A stretch of 7,463 bases of DNA from Pseudomonadota bacterium (GTDB lineage Bacteria > Pseudomonadota > Alphaproteobacteria > Rhizobiales > Kaistiaceae), in assembly GCA_023392225.1 (NCBI GenBank), contig JAEVZM010000202.1, positions 1 to 7,463 on the forward strand. Reading direction: 5' to 3'. Made by a program: the position numbers and the translations under genes. Every line of letters starts with the position of its first letter. Position 1 is the first letter of the stretch. Shown piece by piece: positions 6,656-7,463 of the stretch. The notes beneath the pieces were generated by a model. That model made no database searches. It was given only the letters and a program-made list of their open reading frames with translations, and had not been told where the DNA came from.

Positions 6656-7463
6656 CTACCGCGCGCCGGTTTTCTCGATCCTCGCAAGTTCGGCCTTGAG
6701 GGCCATGATCCGGCGGTAGGACTCCGCGATGCGCCCGCGGAGCTCGGCATCCTCGCCGGCACGCCGGACGAGGATCGCGGTTAGCTCGCCCGGCAGGTCG
6801 GGCCGCTCATGCGCATAGTTCGAGTAGAGGAGGATGTTGGTGCCGGCGCGGATCGCATGGACCGCCGCCTCCTCGAGCGTGTAGTCTGCCTCGATCGCCT
6901 GCATCTCCATGTCGTCGGAGATGATCACACCCGTGAAGCCGAGGTCGTTGCGCAGCACGTCCTGGGCGGTCTGTGACAGGCTCGCCGGCAGCATGCCGCC
7001 GGGATCGGTCATCTGCTCGAGATAGAGGTGGCCCGGCATCACCATGTCGGCGAGCCCTTCCGCGATCAGCCTCCGGTAGGGCGTGAGCTCCGCCGGCATC
7101 CAGGTGGCGGTGATGTCGACGAAGCCCTTGTGGCTGTCTTCCCGGCTCGAGCCGTGGCCGGGGAAGTGCTTGAGCACCGTCAGCACGCCCTCCCGGCGAT
7201 GGCCGACGACGAAGGCCGCACCGTACTCTGCCACCGTCTCCGGGTTGGCCGAGAAGCTCCGCCCCAGGGCGCCGATAATCGGGTTGGCGGGATTGACGTC
7301 GACATCGACCACCGGACCGAGATTGAGGTTGAAGCCCCAGGCCCGGAGGTCGCGGGCCATGCCGGCATAGGTCTCGATCGCCTCGGCCGGGGACTCGGTG
7401 CGGGCGACGACCCCCCCCCACGGCCGCTCCGCGCACCCAGCCACCGCCCTCCGGCCCGGGACC
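6656..7463 (-). CDS. Glycoside hydrolase family 3 beta-N-acetylhexosaminidase (NagZ-like), N-terminus missing
   Basis: The frame is open from the TAG at 6658-6656 to the right edge, so this is a partial gene holding the C-terminal 260 or so residues. A GTG at 7444 could be called as start, but it lies inside the TIM-barrel domain and is not credible. Visible in order: GMARDLRAWGFNLNLGPVVD (about 7360-7301), NPANPIIGALGRSF, KHFPGHGSSREDSHKGF with the NagZ-type acid/base Asp-His pair (His at 7132-7130), DMVMPGHLYL, and GVIISDDMEMQAI with the presumed nucleophile Asp. AAVHAIRAGTNILLYSN closes the barrel. The Asp-His loop separates NagZ-type hexosaminidases from GH3 beta-glucosidases. The family removes N-acetylglucosamine from anhydromuropeptides (cell-wall recycling) or chitin oligomers. 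Which one applies, and whether a signal peptide exists, is outside the window. It is convergent with the RTX gene, with a 58-base gap lacking a clear terminator. Confidence 0.92.
   Translation of the reverse strand, partial: VPGRRAVAGCAERPWGGVVARTESPAEAIETYAGMARDLRAWGFNLNLGPVVDVDVNPANPIIGALGRSFSANPETVAEYGAAFVVGHRREGVLTVLKHFPGHGSSREDSHKGFVDITATWMPAELTPYRRLIAEGLADMVMPGHLYLEQMTDPGGMLPASLSQTAQDVLRNDLGFTGVIISDDMEMQAIEADYTLEEAAVHAIRAGTNILLYSNYAHERPDLPGELTAILVRRAGEDAELRGRIAESYRRIMALKAELARIEKTGAR
7411..7419. repeat. Nine-base C homopolymer inside the GH3 gene, near the window edge
   Basis: Nine consecutive C residues (G9 on the coding strand) encode Gly-Gly just before VVARTESPAE. Downstream of the run in coding direction the GH3 frame is clean. 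On its edge side, neither frame matches the family well; another frame shows EGG, a fragment of the usual QEGG motif. A length error in the run, or poor sequence at the edge, is possible. Confidence 0.6.

Noticed and set aside
5389..6762. Minus-strand open frames opposite the RTX gene (5389-5976 and 6028-6762)
   Set aside because: They are Arg/Val/Ala-rich shadows of the repetitive Gly-Asp codons of the RTX protein and show no recognisable domain.

Overview
The window is GC-rich (my estimate, by eye, is around two thirds G+C) bacterial DNA. It most likely comes from an alphaproteobacterium. The best clue is an outer-membrane protein whose N-terminus carries the VKVC...YIPGTDTC signature of rhizobial and related alphaproteobacterial porins. 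The order Hyphomicrobiales is plausible but not proven.

Layout. (1) Bases 1-1223, minus strand: the N-terminal 407 codons of an isoleucyl-tRNA synthetase, cut by the left edge. Its HIGH-region sequence is of the eukaryote-like IleRS2 type rather than the usual bacterial IleRS1 type. (2) Bases 1224-1392: a divergent control region. It holds an AT-rich perfect inverted repeat (1361-1384) that contains TATAAT on both strands, and a second small palindrome (1330-1346). (3) Bases 1393-4610, plus strand: a compact three-gene operon of a MarR-family repressor, an EmrA/HlyD-type periplasmic adaptor and a 14-helix DHA2 (EmrB-type) drug:proton antiporter. marR and emrA overlap by four bases (ATGA). The likely logic is a MarR repressor on the palindrome, released by a toxic ligand, switching on its own efflux pump. 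The outer-membrane TolC partner is not in the window. (4) Bases 4611-4748: a spacer with overlapping GC-rich hairpins. (5) Bases 4749-5358, plus strand: a small secreted outer-membrane protein with signal peptide, porin-like two-cysteine head, coiled coil and YadA-like trimeric anchor. It is broken by an apparent +1 frameshift at about 4871-4873, so a naive gene call gives it a false arginine-rich N-terminus. (6) Bases 5419-6597, plus strand: an RTX (GGxGxDxL) calcium-binding protein with two repeat blocks and a type I secretion-like C-terminus. (7) Bases 6656-7463, minus strand and convergent with the RTX gene: a glycoside hydrolase family 3 beta-N-acetylhexosaminidase (NagZ-like), missing its N-terminus at the right edge, where there is a nine-base C run.

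The genes fall into unrelated functional units: translation, drug efflux, surface and secreted proteins, and cell-wall recycling. I see no mobile element, CRISPR array, tRNA or rRNA, and no clear new multi-gene system. The observations most worth checking are the frameshifted porin-head/YadA-anchor protein, the IleRS2-type synthetase placed head-to-head with an efflux operon, and the symmetric operator-promoter between them.
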